Under the pieces are notes generated by a model. It had not been told where the DNA came from. It saw only the letters and a list, made by a program, of their open reading frames with translations, and ran no database searches. A DNA stretch of 64,000 nucleotides from CAZMSD01 sp964568855 (GTDB lineage: Bacteria > CAIWAD01), in contig CAZMSD010000009.1 in the NCBI GenBank assembly GCA_964568855.1, positions 1 to 64,000 on the forward strand, written 5' to 3'. Below, piece by piece: positions 1-9,682 of the stretch; within the stretch, counting starts at the first letter, position 1; every line of letters starts with the position of its first letter. Made by a program: the position numbers and the translations under genes.

Positions 1-966
<966 letters not shown>

Positions 967-1221
967 TTTCTACCTCCAGTAGAATCCTTTGTATTTCGCT
1001 CGATCATCTGCGGAAACACTATGATACCAAATGCCCGCAGCTTCTCAGCGCAGGCGGAACAGAGGACCGGCGCGACGGCTTGCTGGAAGAGCTCCGGTCA
1101 TCTTCCGCGCGGGGAGGCGGCCGGCCCGCGGGATTCGCGCCAAACTGCTATGCTTAGCATCGCGCCGCGGGAGTCGCACCGAATCCGGGAATCGAATGTA
1201 TCACCCATTACAGGACGCAGG

Positions 1222-2256
1222 ATGAGCGCTGGCAGCCGGGAATTGTCGTGTACGGTCTTCATCCCCACCTACAACGAGGTCAAGCACATCGAGCACGTCC
1301 TCGAATTCTGCACCCGAACGGCCCCGGCCGACGCGGAAATCATCGTGGCCGACGCCCTCAGCGACGACGGCACGCGCGACATCGTGGAAGCGTTCCACCG
1401 GCGGGATGCGCGCGTTTCCATGGTCGACAACCACAGGCGGATCGTTCCCTCGGCCTTCAACACGGCCCTGGCGGCGGCGAAGAGCGACGTGTTCATCCGA
1501 CTCGACGCCCATACCAAATATGCCGACGACTACATCGTCCAGGGTCTGATCGTGCTGAAGGAAACCGGCGCGGACGGGGTGGGTGGTCCCTGCCTGACAG
1601 CTGCGAAGGGCTATTTTCAGGAAGCCAACTCCCTGGCCTTTCTCAGTCGGTGGGTGACGGGAGCGGCAACCTACCGCGATCCCGATTTCGAGGGCGAGGC
1701 GGACGCGGTGGTCTACGGCTTCTGGCGCAGAGCAGTCCTGGAACGGTTGGGCGGAATGGATGAAGAGATGGTTCGCAGCGAGGACGATGAACTGAACCTG
1801 CGCATCACGAGCTCAGGCGGCAGGTTCTGGCAATCGCCGCGAGTCCGGTCCTGGTACTACCCCAGATCGCGACCCATGGATCTGATTCGACAGTTTCTCC
1901 AGTACGGCTACTGGAAAGTGCTGCTGATGCAGAAACACAAACGCGTGCTGTCTCCGGTTCACCTCATGCCCGGAGCATTCGTCTTCGCCGTGCTGGCGGG
2001 GGTGATCCTGTCCTTCTTATGGATTCCCCTGCTCTGGTTAAGCCTGGCAGCGCTTGGCGCGTATCTCGCATTCGCCATCGCTGCGAGCATGGCGATCTGT
2101 TATCCCAGGAAACACCGGCAGTATCTTCCGGTGATGCCGCTGATCATCGCCTGCTACCACATTCCCTACGGCATCGGCTTCTGGTTCGGCATCCTGGACT
2201 TCCTGGTCCTTCGACACCGCGGCGGTCGATCTTGGACCGGCAGGATCACACGTTAA
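1222..2256 (+). CDS. Family 2 glycosyltransferase, ExoA-like, membrane-anchored
   Basis: Transfers a sugar from a nucleotide-sugar donor, probably to a lipid-linked polysaccharide precursor at the cytoplasmic face of the membrane. The 344-residue product starts with a GT-A fold: VFIPTYNEVKHIEHVL, then a DALSDDGT nucleotide-binding stretch, RLDAHTKY as the metal-binding region, and EDDELNLR late in the domain. After about residue 240 come hydrophobic segments (FAVLAGVILSFLWIPLLWL and following), as in ExoA-type succinoglycan enzymes. ATG 1222 was chosen because similarity begins there; upstream codons in frame look non-coding and the ribosome site is weak. A methyltransferase follows 28 bp downstream. 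The acceptor cannot be told from sequence. Confidence 0.85.
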   Translation: MSAGSRELSCTVFIPTYNEVKHIEHVLEFCTRTAPADAEIIVADALSDDGTRDIVEAFHRRDARVSMVDNHRRIVPSAFNTALAAAKSDVFIRLDAHTKYADDYIVQGLIVLKETGADGVGGPCLTAAKGYFQEANSLAFLSRWVTGAATYRDPDFEGEADAVVYGFWRRAVLERLGGMDEEMVRSEDDELNLRITSSGGRFWQSPRVRSWYYPRSRPMDLIRQFLQYGYWKVLLMQKHKRVLSPVHLMPGAFVFAVLAGVILSFLWIPLLWLSLAALGAYLAFAIAASMAICYPRKHRQYLPVMPLIIACYHIPYGIGFWFGILDFLVLRHRGGRSWTGRITR

Positions 2257-2284
2257 GGCCCTAGTCAATACCACAGCGCAGCGC

Positions 2285-2953
2285 ATGGACATCGTCGATC
2301 AAACGGCCGAGTATTACGGGCAGCGAGCGCCCTGGCACGACGAGTACATGGGCTGGCGGGGCACCGACCGCATGGCGGAGCTGCTCGAGTCGCTCGTGGC
2401 CTGGGTCGTGCCACACATGAAGAACCGGGACGTGCTCGAGCTGGCCTGCGGCACGGGGAACTGGACCGCCGTTCTCGCGCGCTGGGCGAACAGGGTGCTG
2501 GCCACCGACCTCAATTCATCGATGTTGCGGATCGCCCGCGCGAAGCTGACCGGGATTGAACGCGTGCAATTCAGGGAGCTCGACGCCTACGCGCCGGAAG
2601 GCGCGCTGGGCGACTTCGACGCCGCTTTCGCGGCCGACTGGTTTTCCCACGTGCCGCATTCGCGACTCGGCTCCTTCCTGGACCGCCTGCACGCCGTGCT
2701 GGGAAACTCGGCCAGGGTGGTCTTCGTGGACATCCTGTATCACGATCATCCCGATCTGCGACCCTGCCGCCGGGACGGAGAGGGGAACACCTACTGCCGC
2801 CGGCGGCTGCCGGACGGCCGGGAATTCGAGGTCCTGAAGAACTACCCGGAACGCGCGGAAATTCTCGAACTGCTGGGCGGGAGGACGGAAGACCTGCGCT
2901 ACGAGGCCTTCGGCGACCTGCGGCGCTGGGCGTTGTCCTATCGCACGAGCTGA
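2285..2953 (+). CDS. Class I SAM-dependent methyltransferase
   Basis: A 222-residue Rossmann-fold methyltransferase. Motif I is VLELACGTGNWTAVLA (about residues 55-70), motif II is LATDLNSSMLRIAR, and AAFAADWFSHVPHSRLGSFL fits motif IV. A post-motif strand ARVVFVDILYHDHPDL follows. The gene sits 28 bp after the glycosyltransferase and may act on the same glycan or lipid, but that is only positional inference. No obvious Shine-Dalgarno sequence precedes the ATG. Substrate unknown. Confidence 0.8.
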   Translation: MDIVDQTAEYYGQRAPWHDEYMGWRGTDRMAELLESLVAWVVPHMKNRDVLELACGTGNWTAVLARWANRVLATDLNSSMLRIARAKLTGIERVQFRELDAYAPEGALGDFDAAFAADWFSHVPHSRLGSFLDRLHAVLGNSARVVFVDILYHDHPDLRPCRRDGEGNTYCRRRLPDGREFEVLKNYPERAEILELLGGRTEDLRYEAFGDLRRWALSYRTS

Positions 2954-3203
2954 GGTCGAGTTGTGGCCCGTCACCGGGACGTGGAAATCGCCGCCTGTTT
3001 CGCGGCGGTGTACCGGTTCTTTCTCTCCTTATCTGAAGGAAACGCAGCCTGAGCTGTTGCGGCCCGTCGATCGAGACTATCTTGTAGCCGTGGATGCCGG
3101 GACGGGGTCCAGCTCGCAAACCGGATCCCTGCCTGTCCCGGAAGGCGATGAGTCGACCGGAACCCGGCGGACCGATTTCCATGGATGTGAGGAGCACCTT
3201 CGT

Positions 3204-3971
3204 ATGACGAACCCAGTGATCGATTGTCTGCAGAACCACCGTTCCGTGCGTAAGTTCAAATCCGATCCTCTTTCCGAGGAAACGATCCAGACCCTGCTTA
3301 CTTCGGGCATCCGGGCGGCCAGCTGCGGCAACCTGCAGCTCTACAGCTTCCTGGTGGTGGACGACCGGGAGAAGCTGGACCTCTTCGAGGGTCTGATCAG
3401 TCCGGTGATCAAGCGCCCGCCCCTGATCATCATCGCCCTGCTGGACCTGCACCGCATCAAGAGCTGGTTCAAGATCAACCAGACCGAACCGCCCGTGCTG
3501 GATCGCCCGATCTACTTCATGCTGGGCCTCTGGGACGCCCTGATCGCGCTGCAGAACGTCGTCGTGGCCGCGGAGAGCCTGGACCTGGGAACCTGCTACT
3601 TCGGCCCGATCCTCGAGTTCGACATCCAGACCCATTTCGGCACTCCCGAGTACGTCTTCCCCGCGGGGATGGTCTGCGTGGGACACCCGGCGGAAGAGCC
3701 GCGGCAGCGCAAGCGGCTGCCGCTGGAGGCCGTGATGCACAGAAACAGCTACCGGCACTTCTCCGAGCGGCGGCTGAGGGAGTTCTACAGCGAGCGCGAC
3801 CGGCTCTGGGAATCGGTGAGCGACGAGCGCAAGCAGTACATGCGGGAACAGGGAATCGAGAGCATTCCCCAGGCGGTCTCGGTTCAGCGCTTCTCCGAGG
3901 ATGTGACACGCAAACGCAGCCAGCGTCTCCTGGCGAACCTGACCAAGGCCGGTTTCAAGTTCGACGTCTGA
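3204..3971 (+). CDS. Nitroreductase-family FMN oxidoreductase
   Basis: A 255-residue flavin-dependent reductase of the nitroreductase superfamily. NHRSVRKFKSDPL is the FMN phosphate-binding N-terminal signature, IRAASCGNLQLYSFLVV matches the A-P-S-x-x-N-x-Q-x-W region, and DALIALQNVVVAAESLDLGTCYFGPI is the dimer-forming helix and FMN loop. The C-terminal extension with YRHFSERRLREFY resembles NfsA-type enzymes. ATG 3204 was chosen: GAGGAG lies about ten bases upstream and the domain begins within ten residues. The reading frame is open well upstream but without similarity. Substrate unknown; two more nitroreductases lie at 50939 and 52685. Confidence 0.85.
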   Translation: MTNPVIDCLQNHRSVRKFKSDPLSEETIQTLLTSGIRAASCGNLQLYSFLVVDDREKLDLFEGLISPVIKRPPLIIIALLDLHRIKSWFKINQTEPPVLDRPIYFMLGLWDALIALQNVVVAAESLDLGTCYFGPILEFDIQTHFGTPEYVFPAGMVCVGHPAEEPRQRKRLPLEAVMHRNSYRHFSERRLREFYSERDRLWESVSDERKQYMREQGIESIPQAVSVQRFSEDVTRKRSQRLLANLTKAGFKFDV

Positions 3972-3989
3972 CAACCGCAGGATCCGCCC

Positions 3990-4643
3990 ATGTCGCGGGA
4001 TTTCGAGCGGAACTGGCACTCCCGGCTGTCCGCTCATCTGGATCGGGCGGCGAGCCCGGAGACCCGCCGTTTCGTAATGGAGGGCTGCGAGGAGCTCTGT
4101 GACGCCACGGATCGACGCCGGGTCTGCCAGTGGACCCGGTTGGCGCTTGAGCGTCTGGAACAGGTGCTGGATGCTGAGGATCTCCGCCGGGCACTGGTTG
4201 CCTGTTCCTGCACCTACCCGTGCGAGAACCTCGCGGAGCTTCGAAAACACTACGCGGTGCACCGCGATTTGAACGCGGTGCACGAGATGCTTCGGAAGCG
4301 CTTCCGGGCATTCCTTGAAGGCGACCTTGCCCTGCAGCCGGATCTGGTGAATGAGATTCTGAGCAGGGACTGGGGTCTGGCGGGACGGCGTGAAGGTGAT
4401 ATGATCGTCGCCACGAAGATCCCGAAGAGCGGCAACCTGAAAGCGTATTTCAGCGAGACCGATCCGCGGAAACGAAGGGAACTCTACTGCTATTGCGGAG
4501 CGGGATTCTACAAGCAGCTTTGGGAAGAGATCCTGATGCGACCCGTGCAGGTCGATGTGCGTCGGTCCCTGCTGACGGGGGACGAGGTCTGCAGTTTTGT
4601 GATCCACCTGCCGGTGGAGGACGGGGGAGGCAAGCATGACTAA
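3990..4643 (+). CDS. Conserved Cys-rich protein of unknown function (possibly DUF6144-like)
   Basis: A 217-residue cytosolic protein without recognisable catalytic motifs. Cysteines cluster in CSCTYPCEN (near residue 72) and YCYCGAGFYKQLWEEIL (near 167), followed by a beta-rich end, VCSFVIHLP. The layout of a helical N-terminus, Cys pairs and a VxF-hP end recalls DUF6144 and the V4R/4VR small-molecule-binding fold. I hold this loosely. It overlaps the start of proC by eight bases and lies 18 bp after the nitroreductase, so the three genes are probably co-transcribed. The Cys pairs could bind metal. Confidence 0.65.
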   Translation: MSRDFERNWHSRLSAHLDRAASPETRRFVMEGCEELCDATDRRRVCQWTRLALERLEQVLDAEDLRRALVACSCTYPCENLAELRKHYAVHRDLNAVHEMLRKRFRAFLEGDLALQPDLVNEILSRDWGLAGRREGDMIVATKIPKSGNLKAYFSETDPRKRRELYCYCGAGFYKQLWEEILMRPVQVDVRRSLLTGDEVCSFVIHLPVEDGGGKHD

Positions 4644-5466
4644 GCGATCGGGAATCCGGACCTCGACGCTGGCCATCCTGGGAGGCGGAAACCTGGGCCG
4701 GGCATTGGCCCGGGGCTGGGTCCGCGCCGGAACCCGGAAGGCCGGCGAGATCTGGATCACGCGCCGCCGGGAGGACAAGCTCGATGAAATGGCCTCCGCC
4801 GGCTTCCGCGTCGGCGCGGACAACGCGGCCGCCGCGGCGGCTTCGCGCGTGGTCGTGCTCGCCGTGCAGCCGCAGCAGGTGAGCGCGCTGGTGGAACAGC
4901 TCGCCGGAGCGCTCGATCCCCGGCGCCACCTGCTGGTGTCCGTGGTTTCCGGCGTCTCCACGCGCCAGCTGCTGGAGATGTTCGGCCGGCCCCTGCAGGT
5001 GGTCCGGGCCATGCCCAACACCGCCGTCTCCATCGGGGAATCGATGACCTGCCTGGCGGGGGGGCCGGACTCGGAGGCGGCCCTCGCCGTGGCGACCGAG
5101 CTCTTCGATCAGCTCGGCCGCAGCATCGTGATCCAGGAGGAGTTGATGATCCCGGCTACGGCGCTGTGCGCCTGCGGAGTGGCCTTTTTCCTGCGCTCGG
5201 TACGGGCGGCTTCGCAGGGCGGGATCGAGATCGGCTTCCACCCCGAGGAGGCCCTGCTGCTGGCGGCGCAGACCGCCCGCGGCGCGGCGGCGCTGCTGCA
5301 GAGCGAGACCGGCCATCCCGAATCGCAGATCGACCGGGTGACCACTCCGCGTGGCTGCACCATCGCCGGCCTGAACGAGATGGAGCACCAGGGCTTCAGC
5401 TCGGCCATGATCAAGGGCATCCTGATTTCCGCCGAGAAGGCGCGGGGGCTCTACAAGGAAGAATAG
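4636..5466 (+). CDS. proC: Pyrroline-5-carboxylate reductase
   Basis: Last step of proline synthesis: NAD(P)H reduction of 1-pyrroline-5-carboxylate. The 276 residues have the N-terminal Rossmann motif LAILGGGNLGRALARGW, the VVLAVQPQQV strand and SVVSGVST. VVRAMPNTAVSIGESMTCLAGG and the dimerisation-domain signature VTTPRGCTIAGLNEMEHQGF are diagnostic. Length is normal for the family (about 270). The start overlaps the previous gene by eight bases, implying translational coupling. A Gly-for-Ala change in CACGVAFFL is the only oddity noticed. Confidence 0.95.
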   Translation: MTKRSGIRTSTLAILGGGNLGRALARGWVRAGTRKAGEIWITRRREDKLDEMASAGFRVGADNAAAAAASRVVVLAVQPQQVSALVEQLAGALDPRRHLLVSVVSGVSTRQLLEMFGRPLQVVRAMPNTAVSIGESMTCLAGGPDSEAALAVATELFDQLGRSIVIQEELMIPATALCACGVAFFLRSVRAASQGGIEIGFHPEEALLLAAQTARGAAALLQSETGHPESQIDRVTTPRGCTIAGLNEMEHQGFSSAMIKGILISAEKARGLYKEE

Positions 5467-5539
5467 GGGCCGCACGAGGTTCCTGCATGGTTCGGGTATT
5501 CCAGTGATACACCGCGACCCGCGCGGGAGGGAGGTTCTC

Positions 5540-6499
5540 ATGGCGGCAACAACCATCGACCGGCAGGTCGACTTCGAACCAGGCTGGCTGAGCTGGATCG
5601 CGGCGGTCAGGGCCTGCCTGCGCGCGCTGGACGTGGACTGCGACTCCTCCGATGTGGGCGGACACAGCGGCTACGCCTTCGCACTCTCCATCAACAAGGG
5701 GCTGTGTCCCTCGGGGCCCACCTTCGTCGACTGGAACGCACTGTCCTCCGGGATCCAGAGCCTGGGCCGCTCCACGCTGACCTACGTTTCCGGAGACTGT
5801 CACACGCCCGAGGCGGCCTGCGATCGCACGCGGGCGCATTGGCGCGCGGTCTACGAGCTGATCCGCGGCGAGATCGAGTCCGGCCGGCCCTGCGTGATCT
5901 GGGGCGCCGGGGTCCCCGAGTTCGGCGTGGTCCGCGGCATGGACGAGGAAGGTTACATCTGCGTTCCCGGCGGGCCCGTTCCCGAGCGTGCGGAGCGCGA
6001 GGGCCTGAACGCTCCGGGGGGTCCCTACGCGCTGGCCTTTCCCACTCCGGCGGCGGTGCACGAGGACGCCGACCGCATGGCGATCCACCGGGCCTTGCTG
6101 ATCGCCGGGCGACCCGACCACCAGGCGGAGTTCCGCTGCGGCCTCAGCGCCTACGAGTATTGGATCGAGCAGCTGGAAAGCGGCCAGGCGGGCAAGTTGG
6201 GCCACAGCTACAACGTCCAGTGCTGGGCCGAGGCCCGCCGCCAGGCGAAAGAGTTCCTTGCCCGCCTGCGGGAACGCAACGAGTTCCTCGCGCCGGCGCT
6301 GGATTCCTCCCTGACAGCTTTCGGCCGGGTCAGCGCGGCGCTGGACAGGCTGGCCGAACTCTTTCCCTTCACATTCGATGCGGGGAAGGTGGAGCCGGAT
6401 GATACGCTGCGAGAGGCGGTGGCGGCCATCGGAGAAGCCCGTGCCCGCGAGGAGGAAGGATTGCGGGCGCTCCACTCCGCCCTGGAGCGCTGGCCCTGA
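5540..6499 (+). CDS. Hypothetical protein, BtrH-like N-terminal (cysteine-peptidase-like) candidate
   Basis: A 319-residue soluble protein. DVGGHSGYAFALSINKGLCPSGPTFVDWN and the later GRPCVIWGAGVPEFGVVRGMDEEGYICV are reminiscent of the BtrH/C39-like fold, in which an N-terminal enzyme-like domain precedes a helical tail. The region from residue 215 is helical with many charged residues. ATG 5540 follows GGGAGGGAGG at good spacing, so it is preferred over codons further upstream. A CGTGATAC-class word (GTGATAC, 5504-5510) lies in the leader. The family call is tentative and no function is claimed. Confidence 0.6.
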   Translation: MAATTIDRQVDFEPGWLSWIAAVRACLRALDVDCDSSDVGGHSGYAFALSINKGLCPSGPTFVDWNALSSGIQSLGRSTLTYVSGDCHTPEAACDRTRAHWRAVYELIRGEIESGRPCVIWGAGVPEFGVVRGMDEEGYICVPGGPVPERAEREGLNAPGGPYALAFPTPAAVHEDADRMAIHRALLIAGRPDHQAEFRCGLSAYEYWIEQLESGQAGKLGHSYNVQCWAEARRQAKEFLARLRERNEFLAPALDSSLTAFGRVSAALDRLAELFPFTFDAGKVEPDDTLREAVAAIGEARAREEEGLRALHSALERWP

Positions 6500-6533
6500 C
6501 CGCGTGTGACACCGAACCGGGGAGCAGTCGCGA

Positions 6534-6551
6534 GACGGCCGAACGGCCGTC
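6534..6551. terminator. Perfect GC-rich inverted repeat (hairpin) before the GNAT gene
   Basis: GACGGCCG at 6534-6541 and CGGCCGTC at 6544-6551 are exact reverse complements separated by AA, after the stop at 6499 and just before the start at 6566. No T-run follows, so it is either a Rho-type transcript end or a leader hairpin close to the ribosome site. Confidence 0.4.
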
Positions 6552-6565
6552 CGTCGAGGTGAACC

Positions 6566-7408
6566 ATGGAGATCCGACCCTACCGTGAAACCGATCGCGA
6601 GCAGGTGGTCGAGCTATGGCGCACGGTGTTTCCCGGGGCTCCCCCGCGGAACGCACCCGAATTGCTGATCTCCTGCAAGCGAAGCATCCAGCCCGAACTG
6701 TTCCTCGTGGCGGAGGAGGGCTCCCGGGTGGTGGGCACCACCATGGGCGGCTACGACGGGCACCGCGGCTGGATCTACCTGGTGGCCGTGCATCCCGGGC
6801 ACCGCCGGCGTGGAATCGGCAGCACGCTGGTGCGCCGGGCCGAGTGCCTGCTGATCGGGATGGGATGTCCCAAGTGCAACCTGCAGGTGCGTTCCTCGGA
6901 TCCCGAACCGGTGGCTTTCTACGAAAGCCTGGGTTTCACGGTCGAGGAACGGATCAGCATGGGCAAGGAGCTGGCAGCCGCGAAGCGGTCTTCCGATCCA
7001 CCGCCTCGGGGCGGAGCGAGGGGACGGGCGCTGCTCTCCCTGATGTTCCTTGTTCCCCTGGGGCTTTACACGAAAGTGTACTCCGGTCCGGGCTCCGCGT
7101 GGGTCAATGATTCACTGGGAGGGGTCTTCTACGTGCTCTTCTGGAGCATTGCGGTATTTACATGTTTCGAACGGATTCGTCCGCTGCATATCGCGCTGTG
7201 GGTTCTGGCGGTCACCTGCCTGCTTGAAGTGCTCCAGCTGTGGAATCCGCCGCCGCTGGCCTGGGCCAGGAGTACTGCTTCAGGAAGGATCCTGCTGGGA
7301 ACCACTTTCAGCTGGAGCGATCTTCCGCACTACCTGGCGGGGGCCGGCTTCGGCTGGTTGTGGATGCGGGGAATCCGGGCGGCCGAATCGGGACCAGCAT
7401 CCGGCTAG
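6566..7408 (+). CDS. Fusion of GNAT N-acetyltransferase and DUF2809 membrane domain
   Basis: A 280-residue two-part protein. Residues 1-150 are a GNAT acetyltransferase: IYLVAVHPGHRRRGIGSTLV is the acetyl-CoA pyrophosphate-binding motif and VAFYESLGFTVEER the closing strand. After a short linker, residues 153-275 form about four hydrophobic segments (ALLSLMFLVPLGLYTKVY, GGVFYVLFWSIAVFTCF, IALWVLAVTCLLEVLQLW, LPHYLAGAGFGWLWMRG). They carry the D-x-x-G and E-x-x-Q-L pattern I associate with DUF2809. The acetyltransferase would be tethered to the cytoplasmic face of the membrane. The fusion is unusual; a lost stop codon between two genes is an alternative. Confidence 0.8.
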   Translation: MEIRPYRETDREQVVELWRTVFPGAPPRNAPELLISCKRSIQPELFLVAEEGSRVVGTTMGGYDGHRGWIYLVAVHPGHRRRGIGSTLVRRAECLLIGMGCPKCNLQVRSSDPEPVAFYESLGFTVEERISMGKELAAAKRSSDPPPRGGARGRALLSLMFLVPLGLYTKVYSGPGSAWVNDSLGGVFYVLFWSIAVFTCFERIRPLHIALWVLAVTCLLEVLQLWNPPPLAWARSTASGRILLGTTFSWSDLPHYLAGAGFGWLWMRGIRAAESGPASG

Positions 7409-7494
7409 CCAGGCGCCCGCGGATCGGGTAGGCTGCGCCAAGATGCGGTGTCAGGGGCGGTCGTCCTGCGCCGCAGCAGATGGAGTAACATGGT

Positions 7495-8382
7495 ATGAAG
7501 CTGACCGGTCTGCATTTTCTGCTCAGCTACGGCTGCACCCGCGAGTGCGACCACTGTTTCGTCTGGAGCAGCCCGCGGCAGGAGGGCGCCATGAGCCTGG
7601 AGCTGATCCGCTCGGCGCTCGATCAGTCCGCGAAACTGGACGGCCTGGAGTGGATCTTCTTCGAGGGCGGCGAGCCCTTCCTGTATTACCCGCTGCTGCT
7701 GGCGGGCGTTCGGCGAGCCGCGGACATGGGATTCTCGGTCGGAATCGTCAGCAACGCCTACTGGGCCACCGGGGGCGAGGAAGCGCTTGAATGGCTAAAA
7801 CCCATGCAGGGCAAGGTGCAGTGTCTATCCATCAGCAGCGATCAGTATCACGGAGAAGAGTGGATCACGAAGTCGGTGCGCAGAGCCAGCACAGCCGCCG
7901 AAAGCCTGGGCCTGCCGGTGGACCTGATCTCCATCCGCGGGCCGGGAAGTTTCGGCGAGGGCGAGGCCGGGGATGTCAGGTATCGCGGCCGGGCGGCCGC
8001 CAAGCTGTCGGAACAGGCCGCCACGCGACCATGGGCGCAGTTCAACGAGTGCCCCTACGAGGAGCTGCGCGATCCCGGGCGTCTGCACCTGGATCCCCAG
8101 GGGAACCTGCACATCTGCCAGGGTGTCGTGGCGGGCAACCTCTTCGACGATTCGCTCGAGCGGATCTGCGCCGCGTACCGGCCGGAGGACGATCCGGTGA
8201 TCGGTCCCCTGCTGGCGGGCGGCCCGGCCGAGCTCGCGCGCCGGCACGAGCTCGAGCACGCCGGGCGTTTCGCGGACGCCTGCCACCTGTGCTACACGGC
8301 CCGCGGAATGCTGCGGAGCAGGTATCCCCGGATCCTGCGCCCAGGAAACGTCTACGGCGAGAACGAGTCGGAGCCGGCTTGA
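7495..8382 (+). CDS. Radical SAM protein
   Basis: A 295-residue radical SAM enzyme. CTRECDHC (Cys14, 18, 21) is the CxxxCxxC site for the 4Fe-4S cluster that cleaves S-adenosylmethionine, and IFFEGGEPFLYYPLL provides the GGEP motif. C-terminal cysteines (FNECPYEE, HICQGVV, ADACHLCYTARG) suggest an auxiliary-cluster region. The next gene starts on a TTGA overlap with this stop codon, so the two are translationally coupled. No small peptide substrate gene is evident nearby. Substrate unknown. Confidence 0.85.
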   Translation: MKLTGLHFLLSYGCTRECDHCFVWSSPRQEGAMSLELIRSALDQSAKLDGLEWIFFEGGEPFLYYPLLLAGVRRAADMGFSVGIVSNAYWATGGEEALEWLKPMQGKVQCLSISSDQYHGEEWITKSVRRASTAAESLGLPVDLISIRGPGSFGEGEAGDVRYRGRAAAKLSEQAATRPWAQFNECPYEELRDPGRLHLDPQGNLHICQGVVAGNLFDDSLERICAAYRPEDDPVIGPLLAGGPAELARRHELEHAGRFADACHLCYTARGMLRSRYPRILRPGNVYGENESEPA

Positions 8383-9611
8383 AGCCCGAATCCCGACCAC
8401 GAATCAGCGTCGTCGCGGCCCGCAGGATCGCCCTGCGGGCCCAGTTGCTACGCGGGGCTCGCATCCCGCGCGGAAAGGAGGGCGTCGCCCGGATCGTCGA
8501 GCACCTGGGCTACGTGCAGATCGACACCATCGCCATCATCGAGCGGGCCCACCAGCACACGCTCTGGACGCGCCACCCGGACTACCGCCCCGAGCTGCTG
8601 CACGAACTCCAGGCCCGCGACCGCCGGCTCTTCGAGTACTGGGGCCACGCCGCGTCCTACCTGCCCATCAACGATTACCGTTTCTGCCTGCCCCGCATGC
8701 GCAGGTTCTACGACACGCAGGACCGCTGGGTCCGCCACTGCATGAAACAGGCCGGCCACCTGCTGGAGCCCGTGCTGCGCCGGATCAGGGAGGAAGGCGC
8801 GCTGAGGTCGCAGGATTTCGCCCGGCCGCAGGACGGAAAGCGGGGTCCCTGGTGGGACTGGAAACCGGCCAAGGTGGCCCTGGAACTGCTCTTCTGGCGC
8901 GGCGAGCTGATGGTCAGCGAGCGGCGCGGCTTCGAGCGCGTGTACGACCTGCCGGAGCGCGTGCTGCCGGAGCACGTGGATACCACCTGTCCCGGCGAGA
9001 ATGAACTGGGCCGGTTCCTGGTCCGTCGCGCCCTGCAATCCCTGGGACTGGCCCGGGAGGCCGAGATCCGGGGGCACATCCGCGCCGCGGGACGGGAGAC
9101 CATCGCCCGCGCACTGCGGGAACTACTTGAGGCGGGGGAGGTCCGGGAACTGACCGTGGCGGGAACCGACGGCGTGTATTACGCGGCCCGGGAGACGCTC
9201 GAGCGCCGGTCGCCGGGGCCGCTGCGGGAGCGAAAGGTGCGCCTGCTCTCGCCTTTCGACAACCTGGTGATCGACCGCGAACGGATCCGGCGGCTGTTCG
9301 GTTTCGATTACGCGCTGGAGTGTTACGTGCCGGCCCCCAAGCGGAAATTCGGCTACTTCGCGCTGCCGATCCTCTGGGGCGACGAGCTGGTGGGACGCCT
9401 GGATCCCGCGGCCGACAGGAAAGGCCGGCGCCTGAACGTCCGGCGTCTGGCCCTGGATCCCGGCGCGGACCCCGGAACGGAATTTCCCCCGGCCCTGGCC
9501 GAAGCTCTCACAGGACTGGCCCGCTTCAACAATAGCCGGGAGATCGTTCTCGAGCGCGTGCAGCCGACCCGGTTCGCTCCCGAGCTCAAGCGTCTGCTCA
9601 AGAACCGCTGA
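8379..9611 (+). CDS. Winged-helix YcaQ-family DNA glycosylase-like protein
   Basis: A 410-residue member of the HTH_42/YcaQ family, whose characterised members (AlkX/YcaQ, AlkZ) unhook DNA interstrand crosslinks. Visible marks are the N-terminal ARRIALRAQLL helix, VARIVEHLGYVQIDTIAIIERAHQHTLWTR (the family's QxD region is present as VQIDT), YWGHAASYLP, and LLSPFDNLVIDRERIRRLFGFDYALECYVP near the C-terminus. The only start consistent with this extent is TTG 8379, overlapping the previous stop as TTGA. A lesion-repair role is family inference. Confidence 0.85.
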   Translation: MKPESRPRISVVAARRIALRAQLLRGARIPRGKEGVARIVEHLGYVQIDTIAIIERAHQHTLWTRHPDYRPELLHELQARDRRLFEYWGHAASYLPINDYRFCLPRMRRFYDTQDRWVRHCMKQAGHLLEPVLRRIREEGALRSQDFARPQDGKRGPWWDWKPAKVALELLFWRGELMVSERRGFERVYDLPERVLPEHVDTTCPGENELGRFLVRRALQSLGLAREAEIRGHIRAAGRETIARALRELLEAGEVRELTVAGTDGVYYAARETLERRSPGPLRERKVRLLSPFDNLVIDRERIRRLFGFDYALECYVPAPKRKFGYFALPILWGDELVGRLDPAADRKGRRLNVRRLALDPGADPGTEFPPALAEALTGLARFNNSREIVLERVQPTRFAPELKRLLKNR

Positions 9612-9638
9612 AACCCGGCCCGGGTACACAGGCGCACC

Positions 9639-9664
9639 GCCGCCGGTTGTGCTTGTCCGGCGGC
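9639..9664. terminator. Convergent-gene hairpin
   Basis: GCCGCCGG (9639-9646) and CCGGCGGC (9657-9664) are perfect complements around a ten-base loop, between the + strand YcaQ-like gene (ends 9611) and the - strand DinB gene (ends 9683). It could serve both genes. There is no T-run on either side. Confidence 0.55.
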
Positions 9665-9682
9665 ATTACCCGCGTCGCGGGA

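Noticed and set aside
2571..5033. An 820-codon open frame on the - strand
   Set aside because: It crosses four well supported + strand genes and gives Arg/Pro/Gly-rich text without motifs.
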